The notes: generated by a model not told the origin, from the sequence alone. 64,000 nt of DNA from an uncultured Eubacteriales bacterium (GCA_934444695.1 CAKSDF010000001.1:8605-72604); one strand, 5' to 3'; shown: positions 55,007 to 63,986, counted from the stretch's first letter. Numbers and translations: made by a program.

Positions 55007-55921
55007 ATGAAAAGTATGAAAAAACTTTTTTGCGCCATACTTGCCCTTTGCTTGTCGTCGGCCCTTTTGCTGTCGGCTTTTGCCGAAACGGCGGTCACGG
55101 CGGGGGGGATAACGGCCCATTTTTCCGATGTTTTCACGGTTTTCACAAAGGATAATATTGAGGATAAGGCCGATCGGGCAGCCGAGCTTTCGGAGGATTT
55201 TTCCGAGCTTGAAGGCAAGCTTTCAAAGGACTATCTTTTCTACGCCGTCGCTCCCGATATGGGTTGGACGGCTTTTATGACCGCAGGCGAGACCGACGTT
55301 TCAAAGGCCATTGTCGATCTGGCCGATTATTCCGATGGACAAACGGCCGAGCAGGCCCTTATCGGCGGCATAAAAGACCGGGCATCGGAGATTAAGGAAA
55401 TAAGAAAGGGCGCAGCCCTCTTTTTAAAACTGACCTTTGAAAAGAGGCAGGACGCAAGCGGTGCGGGCGACAATAACGCTATCGACAGCACTGCATCAAT
55501 CGACGGCCAAAGCACGGTCGGTCAGAGTACAAAAGACGGGAGTGCAGTCGGTCAAAGCACGGTCGACCAAGGCGCGGATAGGGCGGGTGCTTCCGATAAT
55601 ACCGACAACCGCATTATGTATGTAACGGTTATGAACGGCAAGGTTTATACCCTCGTTTTCATCGAGCAGTCGGCCGAGCTTTCGACCAATGCCGAGCAGT
55701 CGGCCGAATATATTTTCAATTCCCTCGAATACGCGGTTGATTCCGAAACGGCACGGGTCAAGGAGCATAAAAAAACAACCTTCAACATTCTGCTTGCCGT
55801 TTGTGCGCCTCTGGCCGCAGTGGCGGTGTTCTTCATTATCCGCTCGATAAAAAGGGATGTGGAAAGGGCAAAGCAGGAGCAAAACCTAAGAAAAAATATG
55901 AGAAAAAAGCCGAGGAGATAG
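55007..55921 (+). CDS. Secreted membrane-anchored protein of unknown function
   Basis: A 304-residue protein. A signal peptide (about 1-26, ending LLSAFA) leads an extracytoplasmic domain; a Ser/Gln/Asp/Gly-rich insert (about 150-200) has repeated GQST units. A helix at about 250-270 (FNILLAVCAPLAAVAVFFII) and a basic tail follow. Its plan matches the lipoprotein at 50489, including a segment ending IFNSLEYAV / IFDTAYITK just before the helix. AAGGAG precedes the ATG. It lies between the XRE regulator and rsmG and probably shares their transcript. I cannot name the family. Confidence 0.75.
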   Translation: MKSMKKLFCAILALCLSSALLLSAFAETAVTAGGITAHFSDVFTVFTKDNIEDKADRAAELSEDFSELEGKLSKDYLFYAVAPDMGWTAFMTAGETDVSKAIVDLADYSDGQTAEQALIGGIKDRASEIKEIRKGAALFLKLTFEKRQDASGAGDNNAIDSTASIDGQSTVGQSTKDGSAVGQSTVDQGADRAGASDNTDNRIMYVTVMNGKVYTLVFIEQSAELSTNAEQSAEYIFNSLEYAVDSETARVKEHKKTTFNILLAVCAPLAAVAVFFIIRSIKRDVERAKQEQNLRKNMRKKPRR

Positions 55922-55922
55922 T

Positions 55923-56636
55923 ATGGAATTTTTGGACAGCCGCATGCTTTTGTCGGCGGCCGAGAATCTCGGCATCGAGATAAACGATCAGCAGCTCGAA
56001 AAGTTTGAAATTTACGCGCGCCTTTTATGCGAGTGGAACGAGAAGATGAATCTGACCGCCATAACCTCTCCCGAGGGCATTGCGCTGCTCCATTTTGCAG
56101 ACAGTTTAACCTTGCTTTGCGCGGCGGATTTTAAAGAAGGGGCAAGCTTTGCCGATGTCGGCACGGGAGCGGGATTTCCGTCCATTCCCCTTGCCATAAT
56201 GCGGCCGGATATGCGCTTTACCCTTATCGACAGCTTGAATAAACGGCTGACCTTTCTCGACGCGGTGAAATCCGAGCTTGGCCTTAATTTTGAAACGGTG
56301 CACGGCCGTGCCGAGGAACTGGGACGTGCGGTCGAGTTTAGGGAAAAATACGATTTCGCCGCTGCCAGAGCGGTGGCGGGGCTTAACGTGCTTTGCGAAT
56401 ACTGCCTGCCCTTTGTGAGGTTAGGCGGAAGCTTTTTGGCCATGAAAGGGCCTTCGGGAAAAGAGGAGGCAAAGCAGGCCGAAAGCGCGGTAAAGATACT
56501 CGGCGGAAAAATCGGTGAGATAAAGGAATTTTCCTTAGAGCAAAACGCCCGCCGGGTGGTAATTATCCAAAAGATTTCTTTATCCCCCGCAAAATACCCC
56601 CGCCAATCGGGAAAGATAAAGAAATCTCCACTTTAA
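55923..56636 (+). CDS. rsmG: 16S rRNA (guanine527-N7)-methyltransferase RsmG
   Basis: A 237-residue SAM-dependent methyltransferase (GidB) modifying G527 of 16S rRNA; its loss gives low-level streptomycin resistance in other bacteria. The N-terminal YARLLCEWNEKMNLTAIT and SAM motif FADVGTGAGFPSIPLAI are diagnostic, with FLAMKGPSGKEE near the end. The ATG follows the upstream stop by 1 bp. In many Firmicutes it lies next to mnmG and parA-parB; here those neighbours are absent and it is 20 kb from parA. Confidence 0.94.
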   Translation: MEFLDSRMLLSAAENLGIEINDQQLEKFEIYARLLCEWNEKMNLTAITSPEGIALLHFADSLTLLCAADFKEGASFADVGTGAGFPSIPLAIMRPDMRFTLIDSLNKRLTFLDAVKSELGLNFETVHGRAEELGRAVEFREKYDFAAARAVAGLNVLCEYCLPFVRLGGSFLAMKGPSGKEEAKQAESAVKILGGKIGEIKEFSLEQNARRVVIIQKISLSPAKYPRQSGKIKKSPL

Positions 56637-56670
56637 AAGTAGATTTAAAGGACATTTATATAATGAGAAA

Positions 56671-56720
56671 ACCCTCCTTGCGACTGTAAAGCCGTAAGGA
56701 GGGTCGTTTGTTTTTTGTTT
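56671..56720. terminator. Bidirectional terminator between rsmG and lepA
   Basis: ACCCTCCTTGCG pairs with CGTAAGGAGGGT; on the + strand a T-rich run (CGTTTGTTTTTTG) follows. The two genes converge here. Confidence 0.82.
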
Positions 56721-58527
56721 ATTCGTCCAGCTTGAGGACGGCCATAAATGCTTCCTGGGGGACCTCCACCGAGCCGAGGCTGCGCATACGCTTCTTGCCT
56801 TCCTTCTGCTTTTCAAGCAGCTTTTTCTTTCGGGTAATGTCGCCGCCATAGCACTTGGCAAGCACGTCCTTTCGCATGGCGCGGATGGTCTCTCTTGCAA
56901 TGACCTTGCCGCCCACCGCCACCTGCACCGGCACCTCGAAAAGCTGGCGGGGAATGTTATCCTTGAGTTTTTCGGCAATTCTGCGGGCGCGCTTATAGGC
57001 GCTGTCGGCGTGGACGATGAAGGACAGAGCGTCCACTATCTCGCCGTTTAAGAGCACATCAAGCTTGACAAGCTTTGAGGGCATATAGCACTTCGGCTCG
57101 TAGTCGTAAGAGGCATATCCCTTTGTGCGGGATTTGAGAGCATCGAAAAAGTCGTATACGATCTCGTTTAAGGGCATTTCATAGTGGATGTCCACACGGT
57201 TGGTGGAGGGGTACTGCATATCGCTGAAAATTCCCCGCCGCTCCTGGCAAAGGTCCATAATGGCTCCCACATAATCGGTGGGGCTGAATATGTGTACGTC
57301 GCAGACCGGTTCTTCGGCCGATTCGATGGTTGCGGGATCGGGGTAGTTGGTGGGATTGTCGATGGAAATTGTGGTTCCGTCGGTTAGATTGATTTTATAA
57401 ACAACGCTTGGGGCGGTGGTGATGAGATCGAGGTTGTATTCTCTCTCCAGCCGCTCCTCAATTATTTCCATATGAAGAAGACCGAGGAATCCGCAGCGGA
57501 ATCCAAATCCTAAAGCCGCCGAGGTTTCGGGTTCAAAATGCAGGGAAGCGTCGTTCAGCTGAAGCTTTTCGAGGGCCTCGCGAAGGTCGGTATACTGGGC
57601 GCCGTCGGCGGGATAAACGCCGCAGAAAACCACCGGATTAACGGCGCGGTAGCCTTCAAGAGGCTCCTCTGCCGGTCGTTCGACGCCGGTTATGGTATCG
57701 CCCACTCTGGCCTCGCTGACCGTTTTTATGGAGGCGGTAAAGTAACCAACCTCGCCTGCCGTCAGCTGGTCGCAGGGCATAAAGCTTCTGGCGCCCTTTC
57801 TTCCCAGCTCAACGACCTGGAACTCGGCGCCGGTGGCCATCATTTTAACGGCCATTCCGTTTTTGATGGTGCCGCTGACCACGCGGAAATAGGTTATGAC
57901 CCCCTTATAGGGATCGTAGTAGGAGTCAAAAATCAGCGCCTTTAAGGGAGCCGAGGAATCGCCGGTGGGAGCGGGGAAATCGGTGACGATGCGTTCGAGC
58001 ACTTCCTTTATGTTGATGCCTGCCTTGGCCGAGATGCGGGGTGCCGACATACCTTCAATGCCGATTATGTCCTCGATTTCGTGAGCCACCCTGTCGGGGT
58101 CGGCGGCGGGAAGGTCGATCTTGTTGATGACCGGGAGAATTTCAAGGTCGTGGTCGGCTGCAAGATAGGTGTTGGCAAGGGTCTGAGCCTCTATTCCCTG
58201 GGAGGCGTCGACCACAAGCACCGCTCCTTCGCAGGCGGCAAGGGAACGGGAAACTTCATAGTTAAAGTCGACGTGACCGGGAGTGTCGATGAGATTAAGC
58301 TCGTAGGTTTGTCCGTCGTCGGCCTTGTAATAAAGGGTGACGGCGTGGGCCTTTATGGTAATGCCCCTTTCACGTTCGAGGTCCATACTGTCGAGCAGCT
58401 GATCCTCCATATCGCGCAGGGCCACCGTGTCGGTTATTTCGAGCATACGGTCGGCCAGGGTGGATTTACCGTGGTCGATGTGGGCGATTATACAAAAATT
58501 TCTGATGTTTTGCTGTGGAACTTTCAA
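56719..58527 (-). CDS. lepA: Elongation factor 4 (LepA)
   Basis: A 602-residue translational GTPase that back-translocates or rescues stalled ribosomes. G1 reads [17 protein letters not shown]2 region [11 protein letters not shown]3 [11 protein letters not shown] and G4 NKIDLP. The family-specific C-terminal domain includes [22 protein letters not shown] and ends [25 protein letters not shown]. The length is standard. The start [21 protein letters not shown] is the conserved N-terminus. Monocistronic, between a shared terminator and a 180-bp gap of GATCG/CGATGGGATG-rich sequence before gerW. Confidence 0.97.
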   Translation of the reverse strand: MKVPQQNIRNFCIIAHIDHGKSTLADRMLEITDTVALRDMEDQLLDSMDLERERGITIKAHAVTLYYKADDGQTYELNLIDTPGHVDFNYEVSRSLAACEGAVLVVDASQGIEAQTLANTYLAADHDLEILPVINKIDLPAADPDRVAHEIEDIIGIEGMSAPRISAKAGINIKEVLERIVTDFPAPTGDSSAPLKALIFDSYYDPYKGVITYFRVVSGTIKNGMAVKMMATGAEFQVVELGRKGARSFMPCDQLTAGEVGYFTASIKTVSEARVGDTITGVERPAEEPLEGYRAVNPVVFCGVYPADGAQYTDLREALEKLQLNDASLHFEPETSAALGFGFRCGFLGLLHMEIIEERLEREYNLDLITTAPSVVYKINLTDGTTISIDNPTNYPDPATIESAEEPVCDVHIFSPTDYVGAIMDLCQERRGIFSDMQYPSTNRVDIHYEMPLNEIVYDFFDALKSRTKGYASYDYEPKCYMPSKLVKLDVLLNGEIVDALSFIVHADSAYKRARRIAEKLKDNIPRQLFEVPVQVAVGGKVIARETIRAMRKDVLAKCYGGDITRKKKLLEKQKEGKKRMRSLGSVEVPQEAFMAVLKLDE

Positions 58528-58708
58528 AGCTTATTCTTCCTTTTTCGGATGATTGGATTTTGGCTGATTTCGGCGGGTCGTCCGCACGATCGATTGAGCG
58601 ACCGGTTAGCGGATGAGCGTGTTGTCTGAACGCTCGATGGGATGGATGACCGACCGATTTCAAACTATTGCTGATCGGTGTGTTTTTTGCTGTGCCGCCG
58701 GAGGGCGG

Positions 58709-59218
58709 TTATTTTGTAAAGGCGTCCTTGATGGTCTCGATAAGCTCGGGAGCCATGGAGATGGCCCGCTCGGCCGCACCCATGGGCATTGTCGAGGCAA
58801 GGTTAAGAATGCTGACATTGCCTTTATTTATGCACACAAAGCATACCGGTGTAACGGTCAATCCGCCGCCGCCCGCTCCGCCGAAAGATATTCCGGCAGG
58901 GGATTTTTCGGTGGGAAGATCGCTTCCGCCCGAGGCAAATCCGCAGGAAACGCGGGAAACGGGGATTAAGGTAATATCGTCGGAAACAACTATTTTGTCG
59001 CCTACCACAAGGCCGGTGTCGGCCAGGGCGCGCATTTTGTCGACGGTTATGTCGAGTATGCTGCCCACCTTGCTTTTGGTCGAACGTTCTTTGGCTGCTC
59101 CGTTTTGGCGGGCGGTGTTTGCCGTAGTGTTTGCGGCTGCGCCGTCGGCAGGTCTTGCGGATTTATCGTGAGTGCCTGCAGCGCCGTTAAAGCGGCCTTC
59201 GTTTTTCTTTTGTTTCAT
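58709..59218 (-). CDS. gerW: GerW/YtfJ family sporulation protein
   Basis: A 169-residue protein. The family core begins SKVGSILDITVDKMRALADTGLVVGDKIV and continues TLIPVSRVSCGFASGGSD and GGGGLTVTPVCFVCINKG. In Bacillus, YtfJ/GerW is made in the forespore and is needed for L-alanine germination. The first ~50 residues are a Gly/Ala/Asn/Thr-rich disordered extension not present in the Bacillus protein. It follows scpB in the same direction with a 102-bp gap, forming a likely operon with the protease and scpAB. Confidence 0.92.
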   Translation of the reverse strand: MKQKKNEGRFNGAAGTHDKSARPADGAAANTTANTARQNGAAKERSTKSKVGSILDITVDKMRALADTGLVVGDKIVVSDDITLIPVSRVSCGFASGGSDLPTEKSPAGISFGGAGGGGLTVTPVCFVCINKGNVSILNLASTMPMGAAERAISMAPELIETIKDAFTK

Positions 59219-59320
59219 ATTTACTCACCCTTTTTCGGAATTTTCGTTATATGAATCTCGTGGTCGGAGGATTGGTTTAAATTTTTGACAGTGGTTAAGA
59301 ATGTTGCCTTAAATGCCGCC

Positions 59321-60124
59321 TTAGTTGTCGGACGGGATATCGTCGGCAGCAGTGCTTTCGTTATTGGTGCTTTCGGTGGATGTGAGGTTGTTATCGGCAG
59401 CGGTGCTGTCATTAGCCGAAGTGTCGTTATCGGTGCCCTCTGAGGTTGTGTTAGTGCCCTCTGCGGGGATATCGGCACTGTCGGTGGTTGCGTCGGTGTT
59501 GCCGGCGGTTTTATCGGTGCCGTCGGAATCGGCTCGATCGCTTGCGAAGTCCTCAAGTGTCGGTTCCTCCACCGTGGTCTTGGCGGTTGTATTTTCAAAT
59601 CCCTTGGCCGCTTCCTCCTCGGGAAGGGCGGGAAGCTCGGAAAGATCGGAAAGACCGAAGCACCGCAAAAAGGTATCGGTGGTTCCGTAAAGAATGGGTC
59701 GGCCGGGAAGATCAAGACGGCCGCATTCCTCAATAAGCCCCTTCAGCACGAGGGAGGACATAACTCCCGAGCAATCCACGCCTCGCACCTGCTCAACATA
59801 GGCCTTTGTTACCGGCTGATTGTATGCCACAACGGCCAGCACCTCAAATGCAGCCGATGAAAGGGGGGTGGAACGGCGCAGCTCAAAAACCGTGCGTATA
59901 GGTTCCTCGAACTGCTTTTTGGTGGCCAGCTGATAACCGTCCGAAAGCTTTAAAAGCTCTATGCCGCTGTCTTTTGACGAAAGCTTTTGTTCAAGAAGGA
60001 CGGCGGTTTTTTCAACGTTTTGCTCCGAAAGCTCCAGGGCGGCGGCGATTCGGGCGGCGGGAACAGGCTCTCCCCCTGCAAAAAGTATTGCCTCAAGGGC
60101 GGGAATATATTTTGAAAGATCCAT
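59321..60124 (-). CDS. scpB: Segregation and condensation protein ScpB with acidic tail
   Basis: A 267-residue kite subunit of the SMC-ScpAB condensin. Two winged-helix domains fill about 1-190, with SKYIPALEAILFAGGEPV and the central TPLSSAAFEVLAVVAYNQPVTKAYVEQVRGVD and GRPILYGTTDTFLRCFGL. The last ~75 residues are a Thr/Asp/Ser/Asn-rich repetitive tail, absent from usual ScpB proteins of about 190 residues. Its start overlaps the scpA stop. Condensin is recruited by ParB at parS, linking this gene to the centromere sites in the window. Confidence 0.94.
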   Translation of the reverse strand: MDLSKYIPALEAILFAGGEPVPAARIAAALELSEQNVEKTAVLLEQKLSSKDSGIELLKLSDGYQLATKKQFEEPIRTVFELRRSTPLSSAAFEVLAVVAYNQPVTKAYVEQVRGVDCSGVMSSLVLKGLIEECGRLDLPGRPILYGTTDTFLRCFGLSDLSELPALPEEEAAKGFENTTAKTTVEEPTLEDFASDRADSDGTDKTAGNTDATTDSADIPAEGTNTTSEGTDNDTSANDSTAADNNLTSTESTNNESTAADDIPSDN

Positions 60125-60825
60125 TATTTTTCCTTTCCGACCATTTTTATATCGTCGTTTTGGTCGATGGCGATTCTGCCTCCGCGGATAAGCTCGAGAA
60201 TGGCAAGGAAGGTGGCCACCGCCTCGGATTTTGATTTAACGCTGCTGAACATACTTTTGTATTTAACCTTGACCCCGTTGAAAAGACGGCGGATGACATA
60301 AACTATCTTGGCCGAAACGGGTATGACCGGCTTTTTGACCAGCGGCTCAAAGGCGGTTGCGGGAGGTGGAAGCCGCCGCTGTCCTCTGCCCACTGCGGCA
60401 AGATACCAGTGGGAAAGCACCTGACGGTCGTGGGTTAAAAGGTAGGTCTGATCCACCGAGGGCATGGTGGGCTGACGGATGAATTTTCCGAAGCCGTCGG
60501 CGATTTTTGAAAGCTCGCCCGAAAGAAGCTTTACCGTGCGGTATTCGATAAGCTCGCCCGACAGCTTGTCTTTAAGCTCTTCCGATTCCTCATCTTTGGG
60601 AAGGAGAGAGACCGATTTGATGTAGACAAGGCGGGAGGCCATTTCAAGAAAGTCGCTGGAAATGTCCATGGACTGTTCCTTCATTTGATTTATGCAGTCA
60701 AGGTACTGCTTTACAAGCTCGCAGATGTTGATGTCGTATATGTTGAGCTTGTTTTTTGCTATCAGGTGTAGGAGCAGGTCGAGAGGGCCTTCAAAGGCGT
60801 CCAGCTTATAGGAAAGCTTGTCCAT
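60124..60825 (-). CDS. scpA: Segregation and condensation protein ScpA
   Basis: A 233-residue kleisin that closes the SMC ring. The N-terminal SYKLDAFEGPLDLLLHLIAKNKLNIYDI, the segment FLEMASRLVYIKSVSLLP and the C-terminal winged helix (AVATFLAILELIRGG) are all present. ATG 60825 follows CGGAGGT; an upstream in-frame ATG at 60855 lies inside the preceding protease gene and is not conserved. It overlaps scpB at the stop/start junction and starts just after the protease stop. Confidence 0.95.
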   Translation of the reverse strand: MDKLSYKLDAFEGPLDLLLHLIAKNKLNIYDINICELVKQYLDCINQMKEQSMDISSDFLEMASRLVYIKSVSLLPKDEESEELKDKLSGELIEYRTVKLLSGELSKIADGFGKFIRQPTMPSVDQTYLLTHDRQVLSHWYLAAVGRGQRRLPPPATAFEPLVKKPVIPVSAKIVYVIRRLFNGVKVKYKSMFSSVKSKSEAVATFLAILELIRGGRIAIDQNDDIKMVGKEK

Positions 60826-60826
60826 T

Positions 60827-61537
60827 TTAAAAACCTCCGAAGGGCAGCGCCGCAAGCGTGTTCAGGCCGCTGTACAGGGCGTTTGTAAGGAAGGAAAGGG
60901 GGTAATCAAGCACGCCGAAAATCACAATGGCGATGAGCAGGAAGGAGATGTACCGCTCGTAGGCCATAATTCTGTAGTAAATGCGGTCGGGCAAAAGGGC
61001 GGTCAGCAGGCGGGAACCGTCAAGCGGGGGGATGGGAATTATGTTGAATACCGCCAGCGAGACGTTGATTTGTGCCAAATAGACGAAGAAATATTGCAGT
61101 ATCATATAGATGGCAAAGGCGGTGCGTGTTACCGCCCAGGAACCGCGGGTGAAATAGACCAGATTGGAAAAGAAGAGGGATATTGTGGCGGCCAGCAGGT
61201 TTGAAACCGGGCCGGCAAGTGCCGTAAGGGCCATTCCGCCCTTGGGATTTCTGAAGTTTCTCATGTTTACCGGCACGGGATTTGCCCAGCCGAAGCCTAC
61301 CGCCATAATGAGAGCGGCGCCTATCCAGTCGATGTGGCGGAAGGGGTTAAGGGAGAGACGGCCCATATTTTTTGCGGTGGGATCGCCCAGCTTATAGGCG
61401 GCAAAGGCGTGGGCGCATTCGTGCAGAGGGGTGACCAGAAAAATGACCAACAGTGCCGACAGTATATAGGCAACGGCGGTTAAAGGGTCTAAGACGCCTG
61501 TTCTTAAGAATTTTGTTATGATTGAAATAAGTCCCAT
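60827..61537 (-). CDS. Site-2 protease family (M50) membrane protein
   Basis: A 236-residue intramembrane metalloprotease. The zinc motif HExxH is HECAH (His39, Glu40, His43) and the third ligand lies in [15 protein letters not shown]. About six helices are predicted. This compact YwhC-like type lacks the CBS domain of SpoIVFB and the PDZ domain of RseP/RasP. Its position directly before scpA is common in Firmicutes. The substrate is unknown. The 625-bp gap upstream contains a repeat module but no gene. Confidence 0.92.
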   Translation of the reverse strand: MGLISIITKFLRTGVLDPLTAVAYILSALLVIFLVTPLHECAHAFAAYKLGDPTAKNMGRLSLNPFRHIDWIGAALIMAVGFGWANPVPVNMRNFRNPKGGMALTALAGPVSNLLAATISLFFSNLVYFTRGSWAVTRTAFAIYMILQYFFVYLAQINVSLAVFNIIPIPPLDGSRLLTALLPDRIYYRIMAYERYISFLLIAIVIFGVLDYPLSFLTNALYSGLNTLAALPFGGF

Positions 61538-61885
61538 AGCTTTTATCCTTTTTAAAATAGTTGCGCCGCGAAAAAGAGCGGGAATGGGTTGATAGGTTAA
61601 ACCGCCGATTTTGCGGGCAGGAATGGTTTTTTTTAAAAGGGCGGCGGATCAAAGCGGCGATCAGAAAAATCACGAGGGTAAAATCCACCACATTACAGAA
61701 ATTATTATACTAAATATTGCCCGAAAATACAAGGGGAATCGGCAAAAGTTAAAAATTTGTTCAGGGCGGCGGGGAGGGGGAAAAGATGAATTCAAAGGGG
61801 ACGGGCCGGTTGACGGAGGAAAAGTGCTGAGAAAAGTTTGCGGAATTGTTCATTGACAATAGCTTTTTTGTTGCAAGAGGCCTTA

Positions 61886-62033
61886 CTACCCCTCAGTCTC
61901 GGCTGCGCCGATCCAGCTCCCCTCACAAGGGGCGCCACGACTTAGCTTAGTTTAAACTTTTAGTCTTGTGCGTTGACGAAAGGCGCCACGATGCAGCTTG
62001 GCTTGTACTTTTAGCCTTGTGCATTGACGATGG
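61886..62033. repeat. Second element module, with partial tandem duplication
   Basis: CTACCCCTCAGTCTCGGCTGCGCCGATCC opens the module at 61886, which runs through GGGGCGCCACGA to TTGTGCGTTGACGA (61980). Its last third (GGCGCCACGA to TTGTGCATTGACGA) is then repeated to 62033. It is clearly related to 9831-9925 and 18216-18310. Confidence 0.75.
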
Positions 62034-62098
62034 GGTGATGCGGGCAGGGCTGCGGGCGGGAATTTGCAGGCATGAATGAAAACATTTTGTTAAGCCTC

Positions 62099-62127
62099 TT
62101 GACATTTTTTTGTGGGTTTGTTATATT
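62099..62127 (+). promoter_or_regulatory. Strong promoter of the Cys/Asp-rich small protein
   Basis: TTGACA (62099-62104), 17 bp, TATATT (62122-62127); predicted start near 62134, with GGAGGT at 62151-62156. Confidence 0.82.
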
Positions 62128-62162
62128 TAAGGTAGAAAAATTTTCTTTACGGAGGTATTGTT

Positions 62163-62408
62163 ATGATAGAAAAAAGACTGTTTTGGGGAATCGCTGTTGC
62201 CACCGCCATTATCGCCATTGCCGGTGCGGTTGCATACTTTGTGACCAAGTTCTGCCGCGATCGCAGAGAGGACGATTTTGACGATTTCTTTGATTGCGAT
62301 TGCTGCGACGACGATTGCTGCTACTGCGACCACGACGACATCGAGCAGGCCGAAGAAACCGCCGAAGAGGTTGCCGAGGAAGCTGAAGAAGAGGCAGAGC
62401 AGGAATAA
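62163..62408 (+). CDS. Small membrane protein with Cys/Asp-rich motif and acidic tail
   Basis: An 81-residue protein of no family I recognise. One N-terminal helix (about 6-27, RLFWGIAVATAIIAIAGAVAYF) is followed by a short basic patch, then a dense Asp/Cys block with six cysteines in about ten residues (CDCCDDDCCYC, near 44-54), and a Glu/Ala helix to the C-terminus. By the positive-inside rule the Cys block is cytoplasmic. A near-consensus promoter, ideal ribosome site and strong terminator suggest high expression. Metal binding is an inference from composition. It is monocistronic. Confidence 0.75.
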   Translation: MIEKRLFWGIAVATAIIAIAGAVAYFVTKFCRDRREDDFDDFFDCDCCDDDCCYCDHDDIEQAEETAEEVAEEAEEEAEQE

Positions 62409-62439
62409 TTGCTCGATCTTTGATCTTTGCGAAAAAATA

Positions 62440-62486
62440 AAGACCTGCGGGTTTGGACGGTTGTCTTTCCCGCAGGTCTTTTTTGT
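62440..62486 (+). terminator. Terminator after the small protein gene
   Basis: AAGACCTGCGGG pairs perfectly with CCCGCAGGTCTT, followed by TTTTTG; 32 bp after the stop codon. Confidence 0.9.
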
Positions 62487-62553
62487 TTTTAGGATTTTCG
62501 TCGATCTTTTCGGACGGTTTTTGCCGTAGATTTTTGACTTGATTTTTCCGCGA

Positions 62554-62678
62554 TTAAAAACCGCTTGCTTAAAAATCGCTTGCTTAAATTCCCTTGACTT
62601 AAAATTTCCTCTTTATTTAAAAATCCTTGTCGACTTAAAAATTCCGCCGGCTTAGAAATGCCGCTGACTTAAAAATCT
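62554..62678. repeat. Degenerate 15-19-bp tandem repeat
   Basis: About seven units of the type CTTAAAAATNCCGCTGA follow head to tail, with endings such as GCTTGC, CTTGAC, GTCGAC, CCGGC and GCTGAC. The last unit supplies the 3' end of the DUF815 gene. Confidence 0.65.
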
Positions 62679-63889
62679 TCACCGAGGGTTTTTACAAGCT
62701 CGACAAACTGCCGCGCCGCACGTGCCGATCGTCCACCTTTTTTAAGGGCGTATTGCTCGGCCTTTGCAAGTAGGCTGTCGGTTACGGGGGTGCCCTGCTT
62801 TTGCGCGATCGAAGACACAATGTCGAGATAGAGGGGCTTTGAGGGCTTTTCAAAAAGAATGCTCAGCGAAAATCGCTGGGAAAGGGACATAAGCTCGGCT
62901 GCCGTGTCGGCGGCGTGTATGTCGTCGCCCTCCCGGTCGGAAAAGCTTTCTTTTATGAGATGACGGCGGTTGCTGGTGGCGTAAATGACGGCGTTTTCAG
63001 CCCTTGCCGAGGCCGACCCTTCGAGAGCGGCTTTTAAAGCGCCGAAGGCATCGTCGTTTTTGTTAAAGGAAAGATCATCGATGAAAATGATGAATTTAAG
63101 GGGATTTTTCGACAGCAGCCCCATAAGCTTCGGCAAAAGCTCAAGCTGATGCTTTTTAAGCTCCACAAGGCGCACGCCCTCGCCGAAAAAGGCGTTTGCC
63201 ACCGCCTTCACGGTGGAAGATTTGCCGGTTCCCGCATCTCCGCAAAGCAGCAGATTGCCGGCGGGAAGGCCCTTTGTCAGGGCGGCGGTGTTTTTTGTCA
63301 CCTGTTCCCTTTGGTGCTCGTAGCCGAAAAGATCGGACAGGGAAATGCCGTCGGCATAATCGTAAGGCACAAGGCTTTGGCCGTCGAAATAAAATGCACC
63401 GTGTTTTGCAAAAATGCCGTATCCGAGACGGTCGGCCTTTTGCGCCCGCTCGGCATAGAATGTGCAAAAGTCGTATGGGGTCGAGCAAAAATCGGGCAGG
63501 AAAACGTCGGTCGGTTCTTTAAGTGAGGCCTTAAGAGCCGATTTAAGTTCGGCTGAATCAATGGACGAAAGCTCGGAGAAAAGGTCAAGCTCGGCCGATG
63601 CGCAGTTTTTGATAAAATCGGGCAGCGGTTCTTTTTTTGCCAAAAGTCCGATGTATATGTTGTCACTTTCAAAAAGGGCGTTTTTGACCGAGTCGCCTAA
63701 ATTTCCGCCCTCGTTATAAAGGGTCGAGACAAAATCAGCGTAAGCGCCGAGCTTTTCGGCATCGTCACACTGCTTTAAAATTGCCTTAAAGAGATTTGAA
63801 AGCTTTGAAAGCACGGGAGAGTTTTTTACCGAGCTGAATATCGTTACCGTGCACAGGCGGTTTAAAAGCTCGCTGTAATCGGATTTCAA
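62669..63889 (-). CDS. DUF815 family AAA+ ATPase
   Basis: A 406-residue P-loop ATPase of the DUF815 group (function not established). Walker A is NLLLCGDAGTGKSSTVKAVAN, Walker B FIIFIDDLSF, with sensor-type NAVIYATSNRRHL. The N-terminal ~180 residues are helical and variable. TTG at 63889 is preferred: GGTG lies six bases before it, and a GTG at 63898 overlaps that site. Its stop codon falls inside the tandem repeat at 62554-62678, so the final residues may vary between strains. Confidence 0.87.
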   Translation of the reverse strand: MKSDYSELLNRLCTVTIFSSVKNSPVLSKLSNLFKAILKQCDDAEKLGAYADFVSTLYNEGGNLGDSVKNALFESDNIYIGLLAKKEPLPDFIKNCASAELDLFSELSSIDSAELKSALKASLKEPTDVFLPDFCSTPYDFCTFYAERAQKADRLGYGIFAKHGAFYFDGQSLVPYDYADGISLSDLFGYEHQREQVTKNTAALTKGLPAGNLLLCGDAGTGKSSTVKAVANAFFGEGVRLVELKKHQLELLPKLMGLLSKNPLKFIIFIDDLSFNKNDDAFGALKAALEGSASARAENAVIYATSNRRHLIKESFSDREGDDIHAADTAAELMSLSQRFSLSILFEKPSKPLYLDIVSSIAQKQGTPVTDSLLAKAEQYALKKGGRSARAARQFVELVKTLGEDF

Positions 63890-63970
63890 TTGATTCACCG
63901 TCCTTTAGGTGTGCATTTTTTGGGGGGTTAAAATCGCCGCAACGCCTTTGTTTATGCGGGTTTCGGCGAT

Positions 63971-63986
63971 TGTTTCACGTGAAACA
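63971..63986. promoter_or_regulatory. parS: parS centromere site 18
   Basis: Perfect palindrome 82 bp upstream of the DUF815 start, close to the window's end. Confidence 0.93.
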
